Of a stretch of DNA of 41,907 nt, positions 23,792 to 32,441 are shown in pieces. Where the stretch lies: NCBI GenBank assembly GCA_017886375.1, contig JAGGNB010000096.1, positions 1 through 41,907 on the forward strand. The letters are read 5' to 3'. The notes under the pieces were generated by a model. That model made no database searches. It was not told the DNA's origin and saw nothing but the letters and a program-made list of their open reading frames with translations. The stretch's first letter is position 1. Every line of letters begins with the position of its first letter. The translations under genes were made by a program, and so were the position numbers. The stretch is from Octadecabacter sp. Its GTDB lineage: Bacteria > Pseudomonadota > Alphaproteobacteria > Rhodobacterales > Rhodobacteraceae.

Positions 23792-24889
23792 ATGAGTAAG
23801 ATCAAACCGCAGCCGGGAATTATGGACATTGCGCTTTATAAAGGCGGCATGTCCCATGTGGATGGTGTTGAAAACGTTCTGAAACTGTCGTCTAACGAGA
23901 ACCCGTTTGGGCCGTCAGACGGCGCCAAAGAAGCGATGGTGCGCGCGTCCCACACCCTGCACCGCTATCCGTCCACTGATCATGCCAGCCTGCGCAAAGC
24001 GATTGCAGATGTTTGGGCACTCGATCCTGCCCGGATCATCTGCGGCAATGGGTCGGGTGAGATTTTGATGATGATCGCGCAGGCCTTTGCGGGCAAAGGC
24101 GATGAAGTGCTTTTCACCAAACACGGTTTTGCAATGTATCCGATCTACGCAAACGCCAACGGCGCCAAGCCTGTCGTTGTGGCCGAACGTGAACGCGTTG
24201 TGGATGTTGACGCGCTGCTGGCGGCCTGCACCAAGAAAACCAAAGTTGTCTATATCGCCAATCCAGCAAACCCCACAGGAACCATGATCGGAGCGGCAGA
24301 TCTGGAACGTTTGGCGGACGGTTTGCCCGAGAGTGCGATTCTTGTGCTGGATGGGGCCTATGCGGAATACGTGGATGGCTATGATGCAGGTAAGTCGCTG
24401 GTAGAAAGCCGCAACAACGTCATCATGACGCGCACGTTTTCCAAGATTTATGGTCTTGGCGGACTGCGCATTGGCTATGGCTATGCCAGCCAAGAGATTA
24501 TTGACACATTGATGCGCATTCGTGGGCCGTTCAATCTGTCCGCCCCCGCACTGGCCGCAGCCGAAGCCGCCATGCGCGACGTGGCCCACACCGAAAAGTG
24601 CCGCACAGACAACGCCAAACAACGCGACTGGATGGCGGGCGCATTGGCCGAATTGGGGCTTCCGTCAGATACCTCAACTGCGAATTTTATCCTCGTGCGG
24701 TTTGCATCAGAGATTGAGGCGATAGCCTGCAACGATTACCTGATGACACAAGGGATTCTGGTGCGTTTGGTGGGGGGGTACGGCTTGCCCAATTGCCTAC
24801 GGATCACCGTCGGTGATGAGGCATCCTGCCGCCGCGTCGTGCATGCCATCGGGCAATTCAAAGGCGCCAAAAAGGATGTGACCGCATGA
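23792..24889 (+). CDS. hisC: Histidinol-phosphate aminotransferase
   Basis: A 365-residue PLP enzyme of fold type I. It converts imidazole-acetol phosphate and glutamate to histidinol phosphate; in many alphaproteobacteria it also serves aromatic amino acids. Seen motifs: [11 protein letters not shown] (substrate end), [15 protein letters not shown], the NPANPTGT loop, LDGAYAEY, the PLP Lys in [17 protein letters not shown], and [18 protein letters not shown] with the Arg for the carboxylate. The length fits. The stop overlaps the next ATG by four bases, so it forms an operon with a prephenate/arogenate dehydrogenase, which suggests a role in tyrosine synthesis as well. Confidence 0.95.
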   Translation: MSKIKPQPGIMDIALYKGGMSHVDGVENVLKLSSNENPFGPSDGAKEAMVRASHTLHRYPSTDHASLRKAIADVWALDPARIICGNGSGEILMMIAQAFAGKGDEVLFTKHGFAMYPIYANANGAKPVVVAERERVVDVDALLAACTKKTKVVYIANPANPTGTMIGAADLERLADGLPESAILVLDGAYAEYVDGYDAGKSLVESRNNVIMTRTFSKIYGLGGLRIGYGYASQEIIDTLMRIRGPFNLSAPALAAAEAAMRDVAHTEKCRTDNAKQRDWMAGALAELGLPSDTSTANFILVRFASEIEAIACNDYLMTQGILVRLVGGYGLPNCLRITVGDEASCRRVVHAIGQFKGAKKDVTA

Positions 24890-25803
24890 CCGTGATGTAC
24901 AACCGCGTGGCACTTATCGGCCTTGGCTTGATCGCATCCTCGATGTTCTGGGCGATGAAACGTGCAGACCTGGCGGGCGAAGTCACGGGCTATGCACGAT
25001 CACCCGACACCCGCGATGTGGCCCGCGAAATCGGGCTTTGTGACCGCGTCTGCGACAGTGCGGCGGACGCTGTTGCGGGCGCAGATCTGATCGTTTTATG
25101 CGTGCCCATCGGCGTCATGGCCGACGTCACGCGTGAGATTGCTGGCATGCTGAAACCGGGCGCTGTGGTGACGGATGTGGGGTCGGTCAAACGTGCAGTG
25201 ATCAACGCAGTTGAACCGCACATACCGGATGGCGTCCACTTTATCCCCGGGCACCCTGTGGCGGGCACCGAACAATCGGGGCCGCGATCCGGTTTTGCAG
25301 AACTTTTCGACAACCGCTGGTGCTTGCTGACGCCCAACGGCGCGGACGTGACCGAAGTTAAAAAGTTGCGCGCATTCTGGGAGGCGCTGGGTTCAAACGT
25401 TGATGAAATGGACGCCGATCACCATGATCTGGTGCTCGCCGTGACGTCGCACACACCGCACTTGATCGCATACACGATGGTTGGCGTCGCGGATGATCTA
25501 AGCCGCGTCACAGATACTGAGGTCGTTAATTTCTCGGCCGCAGGTTTTCGCGATTTCACCCGAATTGCCGCATCTGATCCGACGATGTGGCGCGATGTGT
25601 TCCTGAACAACAAAGAGGCAACTTTGGAAATTCTGGGCCGCTTCACAGAAGAATTGTTCGCGTTGCAGCGGGCGATCCGGCAGGGCGACGGCGAACACTT
25701 GCATGATTATTTCACCAGAACTCGCGCAATCCGGCGCGGCATTATCGAAGCGGGGCAGGACACGGATGTCCCCAACTTCGGTCGATATCCGGTCAAAAAA
25801 TGA
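24886..25803 (+). CDS. Prephenate/arogenate dehydrogenase
   Basis: A 305-residue TyrA-family protein. It oxidatively decarboxylates prephenate or arogenate in tyrosine synthesis. The N-terminal Rossmann motif is [17 protein letters not shown] (GxGxxA/S), followed by [14 protein letters not shown] and [27 protein letters not shown] is the catalytic segment with the conserved His, and the helical C-terminal domain contains [17 protein letters not shown]. No chorismate mutase or ACT domain is attached. ATG 24886 overlaps the hisC stop, and the TGA overlaps the next ATG. The cyclohexadienyl type cannot be told from sequence alone. Confidence 0.93.
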   Translation: MTVMYNRVALIGLGLIASSMFWAMKRADLAGEVTGYARSPDTRDVAREIGLCDRVCDSAADAVAGADLIVLCVPIGVMADVTREIAGMLKPGAVVTDVGSVKRAVINAVEPHIPDGVHFIPGHPVAGTEQSGPRSGFAELFDNRWCLLTPNGADVTEVKKLRAFWEALGSNVDEMDADHHDLVLAVTSHTPHLIAYTMVGVADDLSRVTDTEVVNFSAAGFRDFTRIAASDPTMWRDVFLNNKEATLEILGRFTEELFALQRAIRQGDGEHLHDYFTRTRAIRRGIIEAGQDTDVPNFGRYPVKK

Positions 25804-26528
25804 AGGGTATTGTAACGAGTATCGCCATGTTTTTGGCCAGCGCTGTTTATGCGCAAGACACCCGCCCGCTTGCCCGTGATGATGCGGCGGTCGCAGACTG
25901 GTTTATTGTGCCGCCATCGATACAAGCGATCGCGCAATCACGGCGCCCCGAACGCCGCACGCCAGCGGTGCGCGCAGCCGCCGCAGAACAATCTGAGGCC
26001 TTGGCCCAAGGCGCCGTTTGCGGCGATATCGCTTTGCAGGGTGATCGCATCGGCACCCATGCCGGGCCGGGGGCCTGCGGTGTTGAAGATGCGGTTCGCC
26101 TGCGGTCGGTGTCGGGCGTGTTGCTTTCGACGCCAGCGATCATTGATTGCACCACGGCGCGCGCCTTGCGCACTTGGCTCGATGATGGGCTGCTGCCTGC
26201 GGTCGGATCCGAGGGCGGCGGTGTCGCATCCATTCGCGTGGTGGCACATTACGCATGCCGTGCTCGCAACAACGTGGCAGGTGCGCGGTTGTCCGAACAT
26301 GCCAGTGGGCGGGCGATTGATATTGCCGGCATTGGCCTGCGCGACGGGCAAGAAATCACCGTTTTGACCGGATGGAACAGCAACGATGACAGCCAGCAAT
26401 TGCGCCGCATGTGGCGCGCGGCCTGTGGCCCGTTTGGCACTGTGCTCGGGCCGCAAGCGAACCAATTGCACCGCGACCACTTCCATTTTGATACCGCGCG
26501 GTATCGATCCGGTAGCTATTGCCGATAA
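25800..26528 (+). CDS. Secreted extensin-like C-terminal domain protein
   Basis: A 242-residue protein with a signal peptide ([19 protein letters not shown]). The extensin-like C-terminal domain is clear: CTTARALRTWLDD, then VVAHYACRARNNVAGARLSEHASGRAIDIAGIGL, which holds the SEHxxGxAxD motif of LAS-type zinc peptidases, and QLHRDHFHFDTAR near the end. Despite the name, these bacterial proteins resemble peptidoglycan hydrolases of the D-Ala-D-Ala carboxypeptidase fold. The Cys residues may form disulfides. It overlaps tyrA-type gene by ATGA. Its own stop is adjacent to the convergent DUF2125 gene. Confidence 0.88.
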   Translation: MKGIVTSIAMFLASAVYAQDTRPLARDDAAVADWFIVPPSIQAIAQSRRPERRTPAVRAAAAEQSEALAQGAVCGDIALQGDRIGTHAGPGACGVEDAVRLRSVSGVLLSTPAIIDCTTARALRTWLDDGLLPAVGSEGGGVASIRVVAHYACRARNNVAGARLSEHASGRAIDIAGIGLRDGQEITVLTGWNSNDDSQQLRRMWRAACGPFGTVLGPQANQLHRDHFHFDTARYRSGSYCR

Positions 26529-26529
26529 G

Positions 26530-27525
26530 TTAACGCAGCAGCGGTGCCGGACCGAGTGCAAACCCGCCAAGGGCCATTTCGCCGTTCACAATCGACAATG
26601 TAACGGTCAGCGTATCGGTGATATGCGGCGTTTCATCAAAGTTGTTGGCGATTTCTGTCACGAGGAAAATGCGGTCGTCTTCTAACACCCCTGATGCCAC
26701 GGCCAGATCCACCGCCTGTTGCCAGTTGCGCGCAGTGATCGTGATGGACCCGTCCAACACACCAACCTCATCTGGCGACACGTCGCCAATGACGGACACT
26801 GACATATCGCCCCACGCCAGCGCCAATTCCTTGATGCTGAGGGTGGTGATCGACAACAACTCGGCGTCGGCGCTGTTCAGTTCAATCGGTTCAGAAAGCG
26901 TGAGGTCGCTATCAAGACGCAGGCTTTGAATGATCGGTGGCTGCAGGTTTTGCGGATCAATCAATTTGCGGATATTTTCTGGCAGCACGATTGATCGCGC
27001 CTCAAAGAACACATCATAAGACTGGGTCGTTTCGGGCGTCAGGCGCATGGCGGCGAACAGGCGTGCTAGCGCCAGTTCAGCGCCATCATCGGTGCGCAAC
27101 CGCGGGTTCAGCAATTCCAGTTCGGCTTGCTGAACCGCCAGCGCCGCGCTTGCGCTGACGCGGCCGCTTGCAACCATTTCGTCGGTGAACAGCGTATAAC
27201 GGTCGCCGTCGACGACGAATACCTGTTCTTCGGGAAAGTATGCGCGCACATTGTTGGGCTGATACGCGAGCGCAAGGAGCTGAAATATAGGGGTTTCCCA
27301 ACGCACACCTGCAATCGGGTCTTCAACCACAAGGTCGGTCACGGTCGTGTCAAAACGTGACGGAAATCCGCGTGTTGCCAGCGAGGTAAAGGTCACATTC
27401 ATCTCGCCTGCGTCGACTTGCACGATGGCATCCGTAAGGCGGGACTGGATTTGTGATCTGCCGACGAACCAATATCCACCGTAAAGTGTGGCAAGAACGA
27501 CGACGAGAACGATAAGTTTACGCAT
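26530..27525 (-). CDS. DUF2125 domain protein
   Basis: A 331-residue protein with one N-terminal anchor (KLIVLVVVLATLYGGYWFV), the rest periplasmic. The DUF2125 opening is visible in MNVTFTSLATRGFPSRFDTT, a Rhodobacterales/Rhizobiales signature, followed by repeated beta-rich segments such as VTDLVVEDPIAGVRWETPIF. The function is unknown; a lipid-transfer or AsmA-like role has been guessed for related folds but is not shown. ATG 27525 was chosen; a GTG at 27540 is also in frame. It is divergent from chaC with 65 bases between. Confidence 0.82.
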   Translation of the reverse strand: MRKLIVLVVVLATLYGGYWFVGRSQIQSRLTDAIVQVDAGEMNVTFTSLATRGFPSRFDTTVTDLVVEDPIAGVRWETPIFQLLALAYQPNNVRAYFPEEQVFVVDGDRYTLFTDEMVASGRVSASAALAVQQAELELLNPRLRTDDGAELALARLFAAMRLTPETTQSYDVFFEARSIVLPENIRKLIDPQNLQPPIIQSLRLDSDLTLSEPIELNSADAELLSITTLSIKELALAWGDMSVSVIGDVSPDEVGVLDGSITITARNWQQAVDLAVASGVLEDDRIFLVTEIANNFDETPHITDTLTVTLSIVNGEMALGGFALGPAPLLR

Positions 27526-27590
27526 GTTTTGGTCTTTCACCGATCAGTTGATTGGTGTTTAGAGGAGCCTCAATGAAAGGGCCATAACTG

Positions 27591-28112
27591 ATGACAATGT
27601 GGGTGTTCGGATACGGATCTTTGCTGTGGAACCCGGGGTTCGAACCTGCGGAAACCGTAACGGCGACGTTGTCGGGCTATCACCGCAGTTTTTGCATGTT
27701 GTCGATCCATCATCGCGGGTCCGTCGAACAACCGGGCTTGGTTCTGGCCTTGGACGCTGGCGACGCGATTTGCACCGGCGTTGCGTTTCGGGTGGCTGTC
27801 GCGGACGAGGTCCGCGTGTTGGCCGAATTGCGCGAACGCGAACTGATTTCAAGTGCATATGAGGAAGCGCATTTACAACTGGCCCTTAAAGATGGCCGCG
27901 ACGTTCAGGCGCTGGCCTACGTCATCAATCGCGACCACGAACAATACTGCCAGTTCGATCTCGAACACCAAGCGCAGATGATTGCGCGATCTGTTGGCGG
28001 GCGTGGCCCCAACCCCGAATATTTATACAATACCGCCGACCATCTGGTCAAAATGGGCATTCACGACCCCGATATGGCATGGCTTGTCGAAAGAGTACGC
28101 GCGTTGACGTAA
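27591..28112 (+). CDS. ChaC-type gamma-glutamylcyclotransferase
   Basis: A 173-residue protein. It cleaves gamma-glutamyl from glutathione, giving 5-oxoproline and Cys-Gly. The family motif VFGYGSLLWNPGF is at the N-terminus, with GYHRSFCMLSIHHRGS next. The catalytic Glu is expected in the helix LRERELISSAYEEAHL, and QMIARSVGGRGPNPEYLYNTADHL follows. The size agrees with the ChaC2-like type. A GC-rich hairpin lies eight bases after its stop. Confidence 0.9.
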   Translation: MTMWVFGYGSLLWNPGFEPAETVTATLSGYHRSFCMLSIHHRGSVEQPGLVLALDAGDAICTGVAFRVAVADEVRVLAELRERELISSAYEEAHLQLALKDGRDVQALAYVINRDHEQYCQFDLEHQAQMIARSVGGRGPNPEYLYNTADHLVKMGIHDPDMAWLVERVRALT

Positions 28113-28120
28113 AATTGGTT

Positions 28121-28141
28121 GGGGTTTGCGCCCCAAACCCC
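28121..28141 (+). terminator. GC hairpin between chaC and the ExbB-like gene
   Basis: GGGGTTTG-CGCCC-CAAACCCC is a perfect 8-bp stem, followed by TATTG rather than a T-run. It would act as a weak terminator or mRNA end; the next gene starts 42 bases later and has its own AAAGAGGTG. Confidence 0.5.
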
Positions 28142-28182
28142 TATTGTCATAGATAACAAACAACAAAGAGGTGCCCGATCCC

Positions 28183-29361
28183 ATGGCAACAGGGGACAAA
28201 GAGGCGGAGCCGCAGTTTTCCCAACCCGTGCGCCAGATCACATCGATGCTGGTTGTACTGGCGTTGGTCTGCGTCGGCGTATTTTTCGCATTTCCGCGGG
28301 TGGGGCCAGTGTTTCTGGCGAACCCGTATCTGAACGGATTCATATTCGTCGTCTTCGTGATCGGCGTGTTGTCGTGTTTCGGACAGGTCTGGCAGTTGAT
28401 CAAATCTATCGGCTGGATTGAGGCGTTTGCAGGCGAGAAACTCGGCTCGGACATCATCAAAGCGCCGGGGTTGCTGGCACCTTTGGCCACGCTGTTGCGA
28501 TCACGCGGATCGCGGATGCAGCTGTCCTCAAGCTCATCGCGCTCGATCCTGGACTCCGTGTCCCAACGGATAGACGAAGACCGCGAAATCACGCGATATA
28601 TCGTCAACACATTGATTTTCTTGGGCCTTTTGGGAACGTTTTATGGCCTCGCCACGACAGTTCCCGCACTGGTCGAAACGATCCAATCGCTCACCCCGGG
28701 CGAAGGCGAAACTGGCGGTGAGGTGTTCGCGCGTCTGCAGGCCGGACTTGAAAGCCAACTTGGCGGTATGGGGATCGCGTTTGCGTCGTCCTTGTTGGGT
28801 CTGGCAGGATCGCTGGTCGTCGGGTTGCTGGAATTGTTCGCAAGCCACGGACAGAACCGGTTTTACCGCGAACTTGAAGAATGGCTCTCCACGATCACCC
28901 GCGTTGGCCTTGCGGCAGGCGATGAGGCCAGCGGCGATCAAGTCGCGATGGCGGGCGTCGTTGACCACATGGTCGAACAAATGGAACGGATGCAGGCGAT
29001 GTTTGCCGCATCCGAAGCCAGCCGCGGTGAGGCCAATGAACGTGTTAGCGCCCTGACGACTGCGGTTGCGCAGATGGCGCAGCAATCGGCAACCGATCAA
29101 ACGCCCGCGCAATTGTCCCGTGTTGCGGACGCCCAAGAAGCCTTGATCACCGCGCTGAAAAACACTGGAATGGAAGGAATAGATGCGGAAAGCCGAATGC
29201 GGCTGCGCTCGATTGATGTGGGGCTTTTGCGCATCCTCGAAGACATGGCCGCTGGCCGCCAAGAGGCCGTTCAGGACCTGCGCGCAGATATTGCAGGCCT
29301 GACCACCGCCGTGCGCCAAGGCAACCGCAGCGCGCGTAAGAACACTCAAGGCGGCGCCTAA
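28183..29361 (+). CDS. MotA/TolQ/ExbB-type proton channel protein
   Basis: A 392-residue inner-membrane protein. Two helices lie early (about residues 19-38 and 47-66), then a cytoplasmic stretch with SSSSSRSILDSVSQRIDED. The ExbB-like core is TRYIVNTLIFLGLLGTFYGLATTVPALVETI and later LGGMGIAFASSLLGLAGSLVVGLLELFA. After this about 170 residues of helical, Gln/Ala-rich tail extend into the cytoplasm (HMVEQMERMQAMFAASEASRG), which is longer than in ExbB. It is followed after three bases by a MotB/OmpA-like gene, so the two would form a stator-like motor complex. GAGGTG is upstream of the ATG. Confidence 0.85.
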   Translation: MATGDKEAEPQFSQPVRQITSMLVVLALVCVGVFFAFPRVGPVFLANPYLNGFIFVVFVIGVLSCFGQVWQLIKSIGWIEAFAGEKLGSDIIKAPGLLAPLATLLRSRGSRMQLSSSSSRSILDSVSQRIDEDREITRYIVNTLIFLGLLGTFYGLATTVPALVETIQSLTPGEGETGGEVFARLQAGLESQLGGMGIAFASSLLGLAGSLVVGLLELFASHGQNRFYRELEEWLSTITRVGLAAGDEASGDQVAMAGVVDHMVEQMERMQAMFAASEASRGEANERVSALTTAVAQMAQQSATDQTPAQLSRVADAQEALITALKNTGMEGIDAESRMRLRSIDVGLLRILEDMAAGRQEAVQDLRADIAGLTTAVRQGNRSARKNTQGGA

Positions 29362-29364
29362 GCC

Positions 29365-31344
29365 ATGGCCCTAAGCCGCAGAACCGGCGCGCGTTTTCAA
29401 GCGTCGATCTGGCCGGGTTTCGTGGATGCGATGACGGGCCTGCTGCTGGTTTTGATGTTTGTGTTGACCATCTTCATGGTGCTGCAATTTGTGTTGCAAG
29501 AAACGATCACCGGGCAGGAAAACCAGCTGACGGAACTTTCTGCGGAGGTTGCGGCGCTCGCAGACGCGCTGGGACTGGAACAAGATCGATCCGCAACTCT
29601 GGGCGCGCAGGTTGGTGCGCTGTCCTCCGAACTGTCGGGTTTGCAGTCGGCTTTGGGCGAAAGCGAAGCAGCAATTGAACAGCAAAATGCAATGATTGCG
29701 CGGCTGACCATCGAACGCGACACGTTGATCGCCGATGTGTCGAACGCGCAATCGCGCATCACCGGATTTGAAGCACAGGTCGCGGGATTGCTGGCGCAGC
29801 GGCGCGAGGCCGAGGGGACGATTCTTGGACTTGAAGCGCGCGAGGCCGAGTTGGTTAGCAACCAAGAGGCGCTGAACCTTGCCATCGCGCAAGCCAGAAC
29901 CGAAATCGACGCCAGCGCTGAGGCCGCACGCCTCGCCGCCGCACGGCGTGAGGCGCTGGAGGCGATGATTGCGAATTTGGAAACCAACAACGCCGCGGCA
30001 AATACACAAATTGCGGCGTTGGAAACTGCCGGGGTCGCAGATGCCGCGCAGATTGCCGAACTAGAAGCGGCGCGTGCGGCGGCACTGGAGCAGATCAGCG
30101 AAACCGAAGCGACGATGTTGGTGGATGCTGCGGCAGCGACAGCTCTGCGCGAACGGCTGGCCAATGCGGACACGGAATTGACGGCGATGACCCTCGCCCT
30201 CGAAGAACAGCGCCAAGCGGCTGAGGATACTTTGACGCTGCTGGCGGCGGCGCAACTGGCGCGGGAAGATCTGGATCAGAACCTCGCAATCGCATTGCTG
30301 GCCCAACAGGAGGCCGAGGCCGCGGCGCAGGCGCTGGGTCTGGACGGCGAGGCGTTGGCTGACCGTTTGGCAGCCGCACTTGCCGAGCAGGGCCAGACAG
30401 GTGAGACCCTTGAAGCGCTTCAGGCGCAGCTCGCGGCGGCGCTGATCGCCCGCACGGGGATGGAACAGGATTTGGCGTCCGTAGTAGCGCAACGTGAAAC
30501 GTTCAGCGCAGACTTGGCTGCGGCGGTGGCGGCTTTGGCCACGGCGCGCGCGCAGACCGACGTGGCTGCGGCCGATGCGGATCGGCAGTCGGCCCTCTTG
30601 GCTTTGGCCAATAATGCGCTGACGCAAGAACAGGCGTTGTCGGCGGACAACCAGCGCCAGGTTGCATTGCTCAACGAACAAGTGGCGACGCTGCGTGGCG
30701 AATTGGGGCGATTGCAGGCGTTGCTCAATCTGGAAAACGAAGCCGATGTGACAGCAAATGTGCAGATTGAAACGCTGACGCAAAATCTCAACACTGCGAT
30801 GGCACGTGCCTTGCTGGCAGAGCGCCGCGCGCGGGTGCTCGAGGACGCAGAGCTTGAACGTATGGCCGCAGAAGCAGTGGAATTGGAACGCTACCGTTCT
30901 GATTTCTTGGGCCTTTTGCGCAATGTCTTGGAAGACGTTGACGGCGTGCGCATTGAGGGCGACCGTTTCGTGTTCTCATCTGAGGTGCTGTTTGAGCAAG
31001 GCGCTGCGCGACTGTCAGCCGACGGACAACGCGAAATTGCCAAGGTCGCAGCGATTCTACGCGACGTGGCTGGCGACATTCCCGAAAGCATCGATTGGGT
31101 GATCCGCGTCGATGGGCATACCGACAACGTACCGCTGTCTGGCGCGGGCGAATTTGCCAACAATTGGGAACTGAGCCAAGCGCGGGCGCTGTCGGTTGTT
31201 CTTTATATGGTAAATTTCCTCGCGATACCGCCCGACCGCTTGGCCGCGAACGGGTTCGGGCAATACCAGCCGATTAACCTCGAAGACACCACTGAAGCAC
31301 GTGCGCAGAACCGTCGGATTGAACTGAAACTGACTGAACGCTGA
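29365..31344 (+). CDS. MotB-like protein with long coiled coil and OmpA peptidoglycan-binding domain
   Basis: A 659-residue protein. The single N-terminal helix (about residues 20-44) contains Asp21 in GFVDAMTGLLLVLMFVLT, the place of the proton-carrying Asp in MotB/ExbD/TolR. Residues ~50-520 are Ala/Glu/Leu-rich coiled coil, far longer than in flagellar MotB. The OmpA domain is at ~545-655: FVFSSEVLFEQGAARLS, RVDGHTDNVPLSG, NNWELSQARALSVVLYM and ARAQNRRIELKL, with the usual Asp and Arg for diaminopimelate binding. It probably spans the periplasm and pulls on or holds the cell wall, driven by the ExbB-like partner. No chemotaxis or flagellar gene is nearby. Confidence 0.88.
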   Translation: MALSRRTGARFQASIWPGFVDAMTGLLLVLMFVLTIFMVLQFVLQETITGQENQLTELSAEVAALADALGLEQDRSATLGAQVGALSSELSGLQSALGESEAAIEQQNAMIARLTIERDTLIADVSNAQSRITGFEAQVAGLLAQRREAEGTILGLEAREAELVSNQEALNLAIAQARTEIDASAEAARLAAARREALEAMIANLETNNAAANTQIAALETAGVADAAQIAELEAARAAALEQISETEATMLVDAAAATALRERLANADTELTAMTLALEEQRQAAEDTLTLLAAAQLAREDLDQNLAIALLAQQEAEAAAQALGLDGEALADRLAAALAEQGQTGETLEALQAQLAAALIARTGMEQDLASVVAQRETFSADLAAAVAALATARAQTDVAAADADRQSALLALANNALTQEQALSADNQRQVALLNEQVATLRGELGRLQALLNLENEADVTANVQIETLTQNLNTAMARALLAERRARVLEDAELERMAAEAVELERYRSDFLGLLRNVLEDVDGVRIEGDRFVFSSEVLFEQGAARLSADGQREIAKVAAILRDVAGDIPESIDWVIRVDGHTDNVPLSGAGEFANNWELSQARALSVVLYMVNFLAIPPDRLAANGFGQYQPINLEDTTEARAQNRRIELKLTER

Positions 31345-31449
31345 TCTGTCAGGCCTGATCCCGCGGAGCGGCTGCGCCGCCCGTGATTATTGGCGCGCGC
31401 GGCGCTGTGAGCCAATCGCGACAAATGTGGGCGCGGGTTTGAAAGATGC

Positions 31450-31483
31450 GCCTCCGGCGGGGATATTTTTGAGACAAAGGCAG
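31450..31483 (+). repeat. 34-base dispersed repeat, copy 2
   Basis: Same sequence as 22757-22790 except T for C at one place in the ATATTTTT part. It lies just before the stop codon of the convergent M23 gene, 105 bases after the MotB-like gene. A small GC hairpin (GCGGC-TGC-GCCGC) lies at 31368-31380. Confidence 0.8.
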
Positions 31484-31484
31484 A

Positions 31485-32441
31485 CTAGGGAAGGCTGATT
31501 GTTTTCGTTAGTCGGTCCAATTCAACCCCATCGCGCGCATGTGTGACGACGCCGTCATATGTACCCGTTGCCCAGCCGTTTTCTGGTGGGTTGAGGCCGC
31601 CAGCGCGCATGAAAAGCGCCTGTTCGCGGGTCAGCACATCGTCGGTTTGAAACAGGGCGCCATCCGGTCCGTTAATCGTAATGCTTACCACGTCGCCGTT
31701 TCGCGCGCCAAACGCAAAGGCCCAAAGGACGATCGGTGCATCGGCAGACAGGACGTTGGCGGCGGCGGTGCCTGCTTTGACGCGGTCATAATCCGGCACG
31801 TCATTGGCAAAACCGGCACTGATCAATCCGCCAGCAGGCGTGTCCAATGGGACATCCCACAAGGTGTTTTCGACGTCAGCCCCACAGTCCCTATCGCCGC
31901 CGGGCGCGAATGGATCAACTACCGCACCGCTGCGGCGCACCGAAATATGCACATGGGGAAATTGGGTTCGGCCAGACAGCCCGACTTGGCCAAGGACATC
32001 ACCCGTTCCAATTTGGTCGCCCGTGACAACCGTGATGGAGCCTTCTTTCATGTGGCAATACTGGGTTTCCCAACCGCCTTCGTGCGAGACGACAACACCA
32101 TTCCCGCAGTCGCGTCCATTGATTTCGCCAGCGAGGTCAGGGGTATAAAGGACATCGCGCATATCATTGCGCACGCCGCGCACTGTCCCTGCGGCTGAGG
32201 CGAGGACATCGACGCCCGCGTCCATCGCCGACAGGGATGGCAGGCCAAAATCGGTGCCTTTGTGGCCATCATAGGTCAAAGACCCGCATTGGAAATCCAG
32301 CGCTTCCTCGGATGGGTCCGTGTCGACGTAATTTTGAATATAGCAGGTGTCGCCCAAGGTGCAGTCGATGGGCAGTCCGAGGTGTAAGTCCTGCGCCACG
32401 GCGGGTGTGGCGCAGGTTATCAGCAGTGCAATCGTGCGCAT
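31485..32441 (-). CDS. M23-family metallopeptidase, secreted
   Basis: A 318-residue protein with a signal peptide ([17 protein letters not shown]). The zinc peptidase core has HKGTDFGLPS (first His and Asp), VVVSHEGGWETQYCHMKEGS, and PHVHISVRRSG with the second HxH. This LytM-like core cleaves peptidoglycan crosslinks. Several Cys residues (DCTLGDTCY, DFQCG, RDCGNG, RDCGAD) may form disulfides in the periplasm. The C-terminal ~100 residues form an additional beta domain. Its ATG overlaps the clpA stop (TGATG), so it is the second gene of the clpA operon. Confidence 0.9.
   Translation of the reverse strand: MRTIALLITCATPAVAQDLHLGLPIDCTLGDTCYIQNYVDTDPSEEALDFQCGSLTYDGHKGTDFGLPSLSAMDAGVDVLASAAGTVRGVRNDMRDVLYTPDLAGEINGRDCGNGVVVSHEGGWETQYCHMKEGSITVVTGDQIGTGDVLGQVGLSGRTQFPHVHISVRRSGAVVDPFAPGGDRDCGADVENTLWDVPLDTPAGGLISAGFANDVPDYDRVKAGTAAANVLSADAPIVLWAFAFGARNGDVVSITINGPDGALFQTDDVLTREQALFMRAGGLNPPENGWATGTYDGVVTHARDGVELDRLTKTISLP

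Noticed and set aside
28183-31344. Zorya-type anti-phage system
   Set aside because: Only the motor pair is present; no zorC/zorD/zorE-like helicase or nuclease genes flank it, and the coil is in the partner with the OmpA domain. The neighbours are housekeeping genes.
29365-31344. Long minus-strand frames opposite the coiled-coil gene
   Set aside because: They are shadows produced by the GC-rich, Ala/Glu-rich codons of the real gene; no motifs or ribosome binding sites.
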